This document shows, piece after piece, positions 37,824 through 45,659 of a DNA stretch of 64,000 bases (position 1 is the stretch's first letter; each line of letters opens with the position of its first letter). The translations under genes were made by a program, and so were the position numbers. A model generated the notes under the pieces. The model worked only from the letters and a program-made list of their open reading frames with translations, searched no databases and had not been told where the DNA came from. This stretch comes from Bog-793 sp963785415 (GTDB taxonomy: Bacteria; Actinomycetota; Acidimicrobiia; Acidimicrobiales; Bog-793): the NCBI GenBank assembly GCA_963785415.1, contig CAWAVB010000001.1:1240001-1304000 (forward strand). Direction: 5' to 3'.

Positions 37824-38363
37824 CTAAGAGTGCTGCTTATGCACATCCCAGGCGTGATGGATGGGATCGTGGATCATGCAACGGGCGATGGTACCAACGC
37901 TGAAGGACGCCCCGTCACTTCGACGGCCGGGTCGAAGCCAGGACGGACCAGACACTCCGTCGAGCGCTGACGCCAGCGACTCCGCAGCAAAGGCGAGCTC
38001 AGCAGCGACCACCTCAGGAGCTTGTTGCTCGTAGGAATGAGCGATTGCGGCAGCATCCTGATCCCAATTCTCAAATAGCGGATCGTCTTCGGTCAGCATG
38101 CATTCGATCCGTGTTCTGTAGAGCCGATAGACGTCGCGCACGTGACATGCGTACTCCAGAGTCGACCACGTTGACTCGTTGGGACGACCCGGTCGAATGG
38201 TGCCATTGCGCCGGAATCGTTCCCATACCTGCGCGTTGTCTCGAATTAGACCGGCGACATCTTCAGCTTCGCACTTGCTTGCGTCAAAGCCGCACTCGGG
38301 ACAGGCTTGCTCGAGGACCCACGTCCAGTCCTTCGTGTCGGGAACAACCACACGAGTCAGCAT
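37824..38363 (-). CDS. DinB-superfamily protein
   Basis: A 179-residue four-helix protein from ATG 38363. Seen are an N-terminal CPECGFDASKCEAEDVAGLIRDN, then STLEYACHVRDVYRLYRTRIECML with a potential metal histidine, and the C-terminal CMIHDPIHHAWDVHKQH, whose histidines match DinB/mycothiol-dependent maleylpyruvate isomerase-like metal sites. Such proteins are often thiol-dependent transferases; the substrate is unknown. GC is lower than in the core genes. First gene of cassette 3, transcribed toward junction 3. The frame is open to 38639, but the extra N-terminus is not family-like. Confidence 0.8.
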   Translation of the reverse strand: MLTRVVVPDTKDWTWVLEQACPECGFDASKCEAEDVAGLIRDNAQVWERFRRNGTIRPGRPNESTWSTLEYACHVRDVYRLYRTRIECMLTEDDPLFENWDQDAAAIAHSYEQQAPEVVAAELAFAAESLASALDGVSGPSWLRPGRRSDGASFSVGTIARCMIHDPIHHAWDVHKQHS

Positions 38364-38675
38364 ACGACTACTAACTCTGTCGAAGAGCACCAGTTCGAAT
38401 GGACTACTTAACCCACCGACGGACCGCCCCGACGTTGGGCTGGAGACTTCGGCGCGATCTTTAAGCGGGCATCTGCTGTTGCTCCGCCCGGGCGCACAGG
38501 TCCGGCGTTCGGTGACAGGTCTGGGCAGCCATGAGGACATGATCGCAGTCGCGGATCGGAACTTCTCGAGGCACCATGCTGGGCATTTATCAAAGCCTTC
38601 CGGCAGCTCACGGGTCAGTGTCGGCGTGCAGGAGGACAATCTTGCGGACGGCGAGAGCAGCCATCGGTTCCTTGA
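38364..38675. other. Intergenic region inside cassette 3
   Basis: About 310 bases between two leftward genes with no convincing ORF and no obvious terminator. Confidence 0.35.
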
Positions 38676-38981
38676 CTACCGAGACGACTTCTTGGCAGCT
38701 CTCACTGACGCCGGAGACTTCTTGGACCTGGCGCCTCTTACTGGCGCAGAAGCCTTCTTGGCCCCGGCGGTATTCGCTGACGCGGAGACTTTCCTGGCGG
38801 AGGGCACCTTTACCTTGCCGATGACAGTCATCGACCCGGAAGCAGGCACGATCGTCGACTCCTCGCCCGTCGACCACCTGACGTGAAGGAGCTGCCCGAT
38901 GACGCGAGTCACGACGCCGTCGCGTGAGGCCCCACCGACCTTCGTGGATTGGACACGAACGCGATCACCGACATCTGGCAT
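38676..38981 (-). CDS. DUF1918-domain protein with basic Lys/Ala/Ser tail
   Basis: A 101-residue protein. The N-terminal half is a DUF1918 SH3-like domain: MPDVGDRVRVQSTKVGGASRDGVV...LLHVRWSTGEESTIVPASG. The C-terminal half (about 45 residues) is a low-complexity basic tail, KVSASANTAGAKKASAPVR...RAAKKSSR, resembling nucleic-acid-binding tails. AGGGGA lies just before ATG 38981. Function unknown; DUF1918 proteins are common in actinobacteria. The tail suggests DNA or RNA binding, which is inference. Confidence 0.82.
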   Translation of the reverse strand: MPDVGDRVRVQSTKVGGASRDGVVTRVIGQLLHVRWSTGEESTIVPASGSMTVIGKVKVPSARKVSASANTAGAKKASAPVRGARSKKSPASVRAAKKSSR

Positions 38982-39130
38982 GGGTCGCTTCCCCTGGTGA
39001 GGAACTTGGAGTGACACTCGTGTTCGAACCCTACTCTTCGACACCGTGACACGCGGGTGGTCTCGGGCCACGAGTCGCGGAGTGCGGCCCGGTACCGCGC
39101 CCGATTCGGCGTTATGCGCGGCCAAGCCAC

Positions 39131-39205
39131 GCGCCCGTTCGCGCCCGTGACGCGCTCGAAACGAGCGCCAATCCATCCAAGTCAAGACGCTCGACTGCCT
39201 CGCGT
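39131..39205. repeat. Orphan copy of the outer junction arm
   Basis: CGCGCCCGTTCGCGCCCGTG and the following CCAATCCATCC-AAGTCAAGAC match the outer arms of junctions 3 and 5, but no tRNA core or iterons accompany them. Probably the scar of a lost junction that once separated the DinB/DUF1918 cassette from the sigma/csp cassette. Otherwise 38982-39410 holds no confident gene. Confidence 0.65.
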
Positions 39206-39410
39206 TGAACAACCCGCACTGGGACGGGGAGCCGGCAGAGGCGAGGTGGCTGAGCGAGAGGGCCATGGTCGATGATCTCCCACCGCGTTGAGGAGAACCA
39301 CTCAGCGACCTGATCGAGGTTCTGGCGCCCTTGATCTCGTACACGGTCGATGGTGCGAGACAGTCTCAATGGTGACTGGGGAACGGCGCGAACGGTGAGT
39401 AGTGGGTGGA

Positions 39411-39436
39411 GCAGTAGACTTGTAAGAACCTACAAG
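39411..39436 (+). promoter_or_regulatory. Likely promoter -10 region and palindrome upstream of the cold-shock gene
   Basis: GCAGTAGACTT (39411-39421) is shared exactly with the region upstream of the sigma-factor gene (40486-40496). It overlaps a perfect palindrome CTTGTA-N6-TACAAG (39419-39436). Both lie about 70-95 bases before the csp ATG. Confidence 0.4.
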
Positions 39437-39504
39437 CTGCATGAAGCCGGGTTCGACCTTGGATTCCGCGCTTTGATGTGCAGGGAATGCAAGGGGTACC
39501 AACA

Positions 39505-39708
39505 ATGACTGTCGGTTCTGTAAAGTGGTTCAACGCGGAGAAGGGTTTCGGATTCATCACCCCCGATGACGGTGGAGCAGACGTCTTCGTCCACCACTCC
39601 GCGATTCAAACGGAAGGTTACCGGGATCTATCGGAGGGCCAACGGGTCGAGTTCGAAGTCACCCAAGGGCAAAAGGGCTTGCAAGCAAGCAACGTGCGAT
39701 CCGTCTGA
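39505..39708 (+). CDS. Cold-shock protein (CspA family)
   Basis: A 67-residue OB-fold single-strand nucleic-acid chaperone: GSVKWFNAEKGFGFITPDDG carries RNP1 (KGFGFI), VFVHHSAI carries RNP2 (VFVHH), and the C-terminus reads EVTQGQKGLQASNVRSV. Length and motifs are standard. ATG 39505 follows AAGGGG. The 5' leader of about 70-85 bases with a palindrome could be a temperature- or protein-responsive element, as in other csp mRNAs (inference). Cargo of cassette 3. Confidence 0.95.
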   Translation: MTVGSVKWFNAEKGFGFITPDDGGADVFVHHSAIQTEGYRDLSEGQRVEFEVTQGQKGLQASNVRSV

Positions 39709-39736
39709 ATCGAGGAGAACACATCGAGGGCTCTCC

Positions 39737-39865
39737 ATGGCTGAAAGTTCGCCGCAAAAGCTGAGGGCGAAGAAGTCGAACCGGTTGCTGAAGGATCAGC
39801 GCGCCGACTACGAGATCGCGCCCGGTCTGAAAGAGCTCCGAGATTCGACGGTGCACCCTGCCTAG
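39737..39865 (+). CDS. Small basic protein after csp
   Basis: A 42-residue frame MAESSPQKLRAKKSNRLLKD... ending RDSTVHPA, 28 bases after the csp stop. Lys/Arg-rich first half. It has a weak GAGG site. No family recognised; it could be a real small protein or a chance frame. Its end overlaps the start of the HTH-like frame. Confidence 0.4.
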   Translation: MAESSPQKLRAKKSNRLLKDQRADYEIAPGLKELRDSTVHPA

Positions 39866-40226
39866 GGGGAAGGGCAGTCAATCCGAACACGGGCGCGCTA
39901 AGAGGCCCCCTCGCGACGAGTCTTTTCGGCCGCCGCGAACGCCACGACGCGACACCGATCAGGACGTCCTCGCGCTTCGCGAAGAGGGTCGCTCCTTCTC
40001 GGCAATCGCGCGTCAACTTGGTGTAAGGCGGGCAAAAGACGTCTACGCCACCTTTCACCGCACACTGGCGTCTCGTCCTGAGGGCGAGAGGGGAGAGCTC
40101 GTGTGTCGTGAACTCGAACGCCTCGCAGTCCTCGAGGTCCGCATCCGCTCGAGGGACGCCACATCACCGGAGAAGTTGGCCCGTCGCCTAGAAGCACTTG
40201 AGCACATGCGCCGAGACCTCCACTAG
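39858..40226 (+). CDS. Small HTH-containing actinobacterial protein without a standard start codon
   Basis: The frame from the stop before 39836 to TAG 40226 encodes DQDVLALREEGRSFSAIARQ, then LGVRRAKDVYATFHRTLASRPEGERG...ERLAVLEVRIRSRDATSPEKLARRLEALEHMRRDL. This closely resembles a small actinobacterial family I remember, with a resolvase-like helix-turn-helix (EGRSFSAIARQLGVRRA) and a charged C-terminal helix. No ATG, GTG or TTG lies before the HTH; CTG 39858 is the only near-cognate choice. The preceding 20 residues are rich in Pro/Arg. The coding signal is convincing; the start is not. Confidence 0.55.
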   Translation: MPRGKGSQSEHGRAKRPPRDESFRPPRTPRRDTDQDVLALREEGRSFSAIARQLGVRRAKDVYATFHRTLASRPEGERGELVCRELERLAVLEVRIRSRDATSPEKLARRLEALEHMRRDLH

Positions 40227-40647
40227 GGTCTCGAATCCATTTGCCACCGTCGATGCATTCGCTACCTCGAAGGTGTCGACCGGCAGCCATCGAATCGTCG
40301 CAATCGGTCTTGCGACCGATAGATGATCAGCGCCAACGCGACCATCACGCCCTTTGGCTGCCGTTCGCACCGATGTATGGAGACGCTTCGCGAGACGGCA
40401 ACTGACCTCCGCGACCTGATGTCGCCGACCTGTACCCGTGACGCTCTGGTGTGTCGAGGCCTGCCAGATTCATCGCGCGTGAACGGCAGTAGACTTAATT
40501 TTCTCGACCGGGGACGATCGAGGAGGCCGGCGGCTTCTACGGGTCGGCCTCCGTAACTCGCCGAGCTTCGGCGGTTGGCTCTTTGCGCCGGTTGTTTCAT
40601 CCGCTCGCATCTCGCGAACGAGAGATCGCACTGAAAGCGGAAGAACC
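40227..40647. other. Upstream region of the group-2 sigma gene
   Basis: About 420 bases without a confident gene. It contains GCAGTAGACTT (40486-40496), shared with the csp upstream region, followed by AATTTTCT, the most AT-rich patch here. A promoter is likely at this point. Confidence 0.4.
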
Positions 40648-41586
40648 GTGGCAAACGTGCGTGTCGAGCGCGACGAGGAGGACCTCGTCCGGCTGTACCT
40701 CCACGACATCGGCCGGTACCCGCTGTTGACAAAGGACGATGAGGCACGCCTCGCCCAGACAATCGAAGCGCGATCTCAGGCCGGACAGGACCTTGTAGCG
40801 ACGGAGACGACGCTCACCGCGCCGCGTCGCCGTGAGCTCAAGAGAGTCATTCAGCGCGGGGACGACGCCCAGCGCACCTTCGTCCAGTCGAACCTCCGTC
40901 TCGTGGTCTCCATCGCGAAGAAGTACCAGGCGTCGGGCCTCCCGCTCCTCGACCTCATCCAGGACGGCAACCTCGGCCTGATCCACGCGGTCGAGAAGTT
41001 CGACTGGCGCAAGGGCTTCAAGTTCTCGACGTACGCCACGTGGTGGATCCGCCAAGCGATCACCCGCGGCATCGCCAACACCGAGCGCACGATCCGTCTC
41101 CCGGTCCATGCCGGCGACCTCGTGAGGCTCGTGCAGAAGGCACAAGGACAACTCCAGGCAAAGCTCGGCCGCTCCGCGACGCTCGCAGAGCTCGGGATCG
41201 AGGTGGGCCTGACCGAGGAGAAAGTTGCAGAGGTTCTCCGCTTCCGGGTCGAGCCCTTGTCACTCTCGGAGCCACTTCGTGAGGATGGGGATGCTGAACT
41301 CGGTGACGTTGTTGAAGACCGCCTGGCAGAGTCGCCATTTGAAGCCGCCGCGACGGCCCTCCTCCCGGGTGAGATCGGGCACCTGCTCGCCCCGCTCGAC
41401 GAGCGCGAGCGGGAGATCCTCCGGCTGCGATTTGGTCTCGACCGCGGAGAGCCACGAACGCTCGAAGAGGTCGGGAAGCACTTCAATCTCACCCGCGAAC
41501 GGATCCGACAGATCGAGGCTCGCGCGATGAGCAAACTTCGTCATCCCACAAGCGACACTGGCGCACGCGATCTGCTTACGCTCTGA
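40648..41586 (+). CDS. Group-2 (RpoD/SigB-like) RNA polymerase sigma factor
   Basis: A 312-residue primary-type sigma factor. Region 1.2 is EEDLVRLYLHDIGRYPLLTKDDEARLAQ. Region 2 is QSNLRLVVSIAKKY...LPLLDLIQDGNLGLIHAVEKFDW, with the -10-recognition helix FSTYATWWIRQAITRGI. Region 3 contains RLPVHAGDLVRL, and region 4.2 TLEEVGKHFNLTRERIRQIEARAMSKLR. The short N-terminus marks it as a group-2 paralogue rather than the housekeeping sigma. Finding it as cargo between tRNA-fragment junctions is unusual. GTG 40648. It may control neighbours that share its upstream GCAGTAGACTT element. Confidence 0.93.
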   Translation: MANVRVERDEEDLVRLYLHDIGRYPLLTKDDEARLAQTIEARSQAGQDLVATETTLTAPRRRELKRVIQRGDDAQRTFVQSNLRLVVSIAKKYQASGLPLLDLIQDGNLGLIHAVEKFDWRKGFKFSTYATWWIRQAITRGIANTERTIRLPVHAGDLVRLVQKAQGQLQAKLGRSATLAELGIEVGLTEEKVAEVLRFRVEPLSLSEPLREDGDAELGDVVEDRLAESPFEAAATALLPGEIGHLLAPLDEREREILRLRFGLDRGEPRTLEEVGKHFNLTRERIRQIEARAMSKLRHPTSDTGARDLLTL

Positions 41587-41592
41587 TCGACC

Positions 41593-41904
41593 TCAAGCAC
41601 ACCCGCCCCTGCGAAAAGCATCAGCCGGGGGTCGATAGAAGCCCCCGCCACGGAGAAGGCCCGGACGTGCACATCGGTGCCGCTCTTCGCGGAGCCGTTC
41701 GAGCAGCCCGCGCTCGATCGGGTCGAGAATCTCCAGCTCGACGGCTACTGCTAACAGCTGGGACTCGATCTCCTGCATCTGACGAATTGCACCGGGGTTG
41801 GCATCGCCCAGAGCGCGACCCTGGCCGACACGATTGGCTGCGACAGCAGCCGCGTCGCTGCCATCGGACGCCAGCCGTTCGAACTTCTCGACCAGGTCGA
41901 TCAC
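41593..41904 (-). CDS. Small protein of unknown function
   Basis: A 103-residue frame from GTG 41904: VIDLVEKFERLASDGSDAAA...IRQMQEIESQLLAVAVELEILDPIERGLLERLREER. Two amphipathic helices, then a basic Gly/Arg-rich tail (CARPGLLRGGGFYRPPADAF). It stops seven bases after the sigma gene, convergent. No family recognised; a helical partner protein is possible. Confidence 0.5.
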   Translation of the reverse strand: MIDLVEKFERLASDGSDAAAVAANRVGQGRALGDANPGAIRQMQEIESQLLAVAVELEILDPIERGLLERLREERHRCARPGLLRGGGFYRPPADAFRRGGCA

Positions 41905-42175
41905 AAAGCCCCCCAGGTGGCGACAACTGCCGCCCGCTGGGCGCCGGCGTCGTGGCACCACAGCGCCTCATCGACGAAGGGACGAACATCGGGGTGCCAA
42001 ACCCGAACCGCCAGTGCTTCGGGGCCTCGCACAGACCAGCGTGCCACAGGCGCGCCGTGGCTCGATGCTCAGGCCAAGACCCATCGAGGACAGGCCACCT
42101 GAGCGCCACCCCTCTGAGCGGCAGTTCTCGACACACCGGCACGACCCGTCGGTGACTAAGGCAGGGTGGACGAAT
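41905..42175. other. Intergenic region
   Basis: About 270 bases with no convincing gene or regulatory element. Confidence 0.3.
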
Positions 42176-43021
42176 TCATCCCCGCTGGAGGCACACGACG
42201 ATCGTCCCCGGCCCAAGGTGCGCGCCAGCAACTGGACCCATGTAGGCCGTGATGGTCTTCTCCGGGGGGAAGACGGGCTTTAGCAGAGCGAGGAACGCGT
42301 CGACGTCTTCTGCATCGGCGTGGATGATGGCGAGTTTGCGGATGGGAAGCGCAGCAGCCACTCTGTCCGCGAGGTAGCGGAGGGATCTCGCGCGCGTCCG
42401 TTGACGCGACTCACCTTCGATGACGCCATTTCTCAATCCGACGATCGGTTTGATCGAGAACAACGAGCCGATAAAGGCCTGCGCGGAGCCGATGCGGCCA
42501 CCTCGATGGAGGTATTCGAGGCTATCCACGGTCCCGAAGGCCTCGAGGCTCGCAATCTCGGCACTCACCGCGTTACAGAGCGCATCGAGGTCGTTGATCT
42601 CGCGCGCTCTTTCTGCGGCGTCCAACACCAATAACCCCTCGCCCATCGTCCCAAAGCGCGAATCGATGACGCGAACCGAAATGTCTCCCTTTGCTTCGTT
42701 TGCTCCCGAGCACGCTGCCTGAAAGGTGCCGGACAACGAAGACGAGAGTGTCACGCAGCAGACCCCGTTAAAGCCCTCGTCGCGAGCGCGACGGAAGGCT
42801 TGTGTAAACGCGCCGGGAGAGGGTGCCGCCGTCTTGGCGATGGCGCCAGTGGCACGCACGCGGCGCCAGAACTCCTCTGGGGTGGCCCTGGTGAGATCCT
42901 CGGTGCCGAGTCGAACGTCAAGTGGCACCACGTCGATGTCGAATGCAACGAGGAGATCACTCGGGATGTCGCTCATGCTGTCAGTCACGACCTTGATACC
43001 GGCCACCGCTTCCCCCTGCAT
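42176..43021 (-). CDS. DegV-family (fatty-acid-binding) protein
   Basis: A 281-residue DegV protein. The N-terminal domain has VVTDSMSDIPSDLL and the loop TAAPSPGAFTQAF, which places the fatty-acid carboxylate contacts; then CCVTLSSSLSGTFQAA. The C-terminal domain has VDSLEYLHRGGRIGSAQAF, IKPIVGLRNGVIE and TITAYMGPVAGAHLGPGTIVV. The family (FakB-like) carries fatty acids for phosphorylation by FakA; no FakA kinase is nearby. ATG 43021. Last gene of cassette 3. Confidence 0.92.
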   Translation of the reverse strand: MQGEAVAGIKVVTDSMSDIPSDLLVAFDIDVVPLDVRLGTEDLTRATPEEFWRRVRATGAIAKTAAPSPGAFTQAFRRARDEGFNGVCCVTLSSSLSGTFQAACSGANEAKGDISVRVIDSRFGTMGEGLLVLDAAERAREINDLDALCNAVSAEIASLEAFGTVDSLEYLHRGGRIGSAQAFIGSLFSIKPIVGLRNGVIEGESRQRTRARSLRYLADRVAAALPIRKLAIIHADAEDVDAFLALLKPVFPPEKTITAYMGPVAGAHLGPGTIVVCLQRG

Positions 43022-43264
43022 GGTGCCTTAGGGCCTTGGAGACACCGGCCCAATCAAGTACCGCGTACCGATCGAAAACGGTAGCGCGATGGTCAGAAGC
43101 TACTTGGTGGCTGGTACCTGGGCCACGGTCCCGGTGGGCTGGTTGGGCACGCCGTCGCGGACACCCGAGCTGTGGCGACTGCGCGCTTAACAACGTCTGC
43201 CCCAAATGATCGATCGAGACGACAGCGTCCGAGGCATGTAACGCGACCTGGCAGCACCGTCTCG

Positions 43265-43582
43265 ACGCGCTACGCGCCCGTGGCGCGCCCGAGCCATCGT
43301 TTGAGGGTGCCACAGGCTTCCCGAATAGCCTCTGACCTGGGCTTCTTTTGGTGGAGGTGAGCGGACTCGAACCGCCGACTTCCACGTTGCGAAAATGGAT
43401 CGCCGCAACCATGCGAACAGGACTTACGCGAATTCACCACTTCTCGCTTGCGGCAGGATGCGGTAGTTCAGACGCGCCCGTCCGCGCCCGTCGAGCGCCC
43501 GGAGCCGAGAGGGCAATTCATCCCCGTCGCGACACTCAACTCAGCCGCCTGGTCTGCCGCACAGATCCGGCGTTTCGGGGCA
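43265..43582. repeat. Array junction 4: left flank, tRNA-Ala 3' core, iteron arm
   Basis: Left flank 43265-43351 (CGCGCCCGAGCCATCG ... CCCGAATAGCCTCTGACCTG), nearly identical to the flank beside the intact tRNA. Core 43352-43393 is identical to the tRNA. The arm has ATGGATCGCCGCAACC, two iterons (GCGGCAGGAT, GCGGTAGTTC) and the extended arm with CATCCCCGTCGCGACACTC and CTGCCGCACAGATCCGG. Bases 43022-43264 hold nothing else recognisable. Confidence 0.88.
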
Positions 43583-43678
43583 GAGGAGTCCCGTCACGCG
43601 GTGAGCGGTAGGGGACGGTCACTCAGCGCGAAGAAGCGCGAAGAGGTCGCCCGCATGGCGTCACTATGATCCAGCGCC

Positions 43679-44170
43679 GTGACCGACGTGGATTGTGCAC
43701 TCTGTAACGTTCCCGCGGTCGATGCCGACTTCGGGAGGGTCGAGGTCTGGCGGGACTCTCTCTGGAGGCTCACCACGAGCATGGGCCCGGGTGATCCGAC
43801 CCCCGGCTTCTCCTACCTTGAGCCCCTGCGGCACATCCGGTACGTGCACGAGCTCGGCGGCGAGGAGTCGGCCACCTTCGGACCAGTGCTCGCGCGTTGC
43901 GCCGCGGCGCTGAAGGAGGCGACGAGCGCAGAACTGGTGTACGTGTACATCTTTGGGGGAGGGATCCCGCACCTCCACGTACACCTTGCCCCCCACGTCG
44001 CCGGCGACGCCCTGAACGAGTCGATCCTGCAGGGTGAGTTCGAGAAGCGGCCGCTTCCCTCCGGTGGCGTCGCCATCGTGAGCAAAGACTTCCCCGAAGT
44101 GCCCGAAAAGGAGCTCGCCCGCGTAGCCGACCGCGTCAGGGAGCTGCTGATCGCCACGCCGAGGGATTGA
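43679..44170 (+). CDS. HIT-family protein (histidine-triad nucleotide hydrolase/transferase)
   Basis: A 163-residue protein with the histidine triad HLHVHLAPH near residues 99-107, preceded by VYVYIFGGGIP. The N-terminal DCALCNVPAVDADFG resembles the CxxC segment of HIT proteins. HIT enzymes hydrolyse or transfer nucleoside phosphates; the precise branch is unclear, because the usual HxHxHxxP spacing is present but the preceding domain is diverged. GTG 43679. First gene of cassette 4. Confidence 0.85.
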   Translation: MTDVDCALCNVPAVDADFGRVEVWRDSLWRLTTSMGPGDPTPGFSYLEPLRHIRYVHELGGEESATFGPVLARCAAALKEATSAELVYVYIFGGGIPHLHVHLAPHVAGDALNESILQGEFEKRPLPSGGVAIVSKDFPEVPEKELARVADRVRELLIATPRD

Positions 44171-44498
44171 CAACGCGGTGCCCCTACCCGACCGCGCCCG
44201 CGCCGTCCCGAGCCCAGGGGCGCACTGAGCCGGCGTCATGCATGGCGTCTGCCTCCGAATCGAAGCGGATTCGAGGTTCAGGTGTCGGACCGGTAGCTCG
44301 AGCGGAACGCCTGGCGTTTCGTACACCTACCCGGCGATCAGTGACACCCTCGCCGTAGTTCGTCGGCTCGCATTCTCGGGCAGTTGACCTCGAAGCTGAG
44401 ATCGTCGACAGCGAGTGTCGAGGCATAGTTTTTGGTGAGGTGGCGGAGCACGATCTGGCTCTTCGCCCGTCTTACTTTCGGGCGAGTGAGCAGTTCGC
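44171..44498. other. Intergenic region inside cassette 4
   Basis: About 330 bases between the HIT gene and the LiaF-like gene (convergent). No gene or clear terminator seen. Confidence 0.35.
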
Positions 44499-44960
44499 TC
44501 ACTTGCCTTCGATTGACGTTGGAGCCGAGTCCTCGGTGGCTGTGCGTACCAACACGTCGCCTCGAAATGCGTGGCTGACGACGCGCACGACGCACGTTCG
44601 ATGGTCCTCGGGAACGTCTGGCACATTGGAGCTCACATGGTTGGCGAGCGCTCGGCCGGTCAACTCGACTGCGGTCCCTTGCGGGATGACGACCTCGATG
44701 TCGCGCAGCAGCGCGTAGGCACGAAGTTCAACGAACGCCGGCAGGCTCCACGTCCTTCCGAGGTCGACGACGACGTCGCCCAACAGCGCGATTGCGACGA
44801 GCGTTTCTTCGACATCCCAGGACCGAGCGCGAGCGCCCTTGTGTAACCACCCGCCCTCGAAGACGGGCTCGAGACCGAGCAGCCACCGTCGGCGTGCCCT
44901 TGGCGGCGAGGCGATCCGGTCCGATTCGCTGTCTATGACAGTCACTGTACTAGGTAGCAT
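44499..44960 (-). CDS. LiaF-like / DUF1707-associated cell-envelope response domain protein
   Basis: A 153-residue protein whose C-terminal half, AIALLGDVVVDLGRTWSLPA...VELRAYALLRDIEVVIPQGTAVELTG, has the repeated LLGDV/LRDIEV strands of the LiaF C-terminal beta-helix-like domain (cell-wall antibiotic response family). The N-terminal part lacks the usual membrane helices, so it is a soluble or truncated form. ATG 44960 is only six bases from the divergent MarR start, suggesting joint control by that regulator. Confidence 0.6.
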   Translation of the reverse strand: MLPSTVTVIDSESDRIASPPRARRRWLLGLEPVFEGGWLHKGARARSWDVEETLVAIALLGDVVVDLGRTWSLPAFVELRAYALLRDIEVVIPQGTAVELTGRALANHVSSNVPDVPEDHRTCVVRVVSHAFRGDVLVRTATEDSAPTSIEGK

Positions 44961-44966
44961 TATGGG
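44940..44966. promoter_or_regulatory. Overlapping promoter/operator between divergent LiaF-like and MarR genes
   Basis: Only six bases separate the two ATGs, so each gene's promoter lies inside the other gene's 5' end and the mRNAs must be leaderless or overlapping. ACAGTCACTGT (44938-44948) is a short palindrome and a candidate MarR site. Confidence 0.4.
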
Positions 44967-45455
44967 ATGCGAGCGGAGAACGCAGGGCGAGGCCTCGCGA
45001 GAAGGCCAGGATTTCTACTGTCTCGGGTTGGCACGTCCGTTCAGGCAGGCTTCAAGAACGTGCTCGCGGTCTGTCAGCTACGACCGTTGCACTTCTTGGT
45101 ACTGACGGCGCTAAGGGAGTCGGGCGTTTCGTCACAGCAGGAGTTGTGCCGTTCGCTCGGGGTTGATAGCGGCAACATGGTTGACTTGATCGATTGGCTC
45201 GAGGAATTGCTATACGTGAAACGCTCTCGAGACCGCACTGACCGGCGACGCTATGCCTTGACGATCACGGAGGACGGGCGTGCGGCTCTCGACCAGATCA
45301 TGTCTTCGGTCGAGGAGTTTGACAGCAAATTCCTGGCAGCGTTGACAGCGAAGGAGCAGCGCCAGTTGGCGGACCTCCTAGCCAAGCTCTATGCAGGCAC
45401 CCCCGAGGCTCGCGGTGAAGGCTTCATCGCCACGACGCCGCCCGTCACCTATTAG
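44967..45455 (+). CDS. MarR-family transcriptional regulator
   Basis: A 162-residue winged-helix regulator: LRPLHFLVLTALRESGVSSQ...ELCRSLGVDSGNMVDLIDWLEEL (helix-turn-helix), then the wing YVKRSRDRTDRRRYALTITEDGRAAL with the conserved DxRxR-type motif. It is divergent from, and abutting, the LiaF-like gene, so autoregulation and control of that neighbour are likely. The tandem TATTAGGCACG repeat at 45450-45470 follows its stop. Confidence 0.92.
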   Translation: MRAENAGRGLARRPGFLLSRVGTSVQAGFKNVLAVCQLRPLHFLVLTALRESGVSSQQELCRSLGVDSGNMVDLIDWLEELLYVKRSRDRTDRRRYALTITEDGRAALDQIMSSVEEFDSKFLAALTAKEQRQLADLLAKLYAGTPEARGEGFIATTPPVTY

Positions 45456-45589
45456 GCACGTATTAGGCACGCCGGGTTGGACCGACCTCCCGGCTCGACA
45501 GCAAGGTCAGCTCAGGACATGATCCGCTCCTCCTCAAGGGGCGTACTCGGCAGGAACCTTATGCACAAGAGTCTGCCGATTGTGAGTAT

Positions 45590-45650
45590 CCCAAAACGCG
45601 CGCTCGTCGTTGCGCTTCCGGGTATCCCTCATGTGCCGTACTGGGACACC
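45590..45650. repeat. GTGCCGTACTG-type repeat, copy 1
   Basis: TCCCAAAACGCGCGC followed about 35 bases later by GTGCCGTACTGGGACACC (45633-45650). Matches in order and spacing the copy at 46940-47001. It lies just left of junction 5. Confidence 0.55.
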
Positions 45651-45659
45651 AACCCTGCG

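Noticed and set aside
38179..38886. 235-residue plus-strand frame opposite DinB-like and DUF1918 genes
   Set aside because: Shadow frame; the minus-strand products have recognisable domains.
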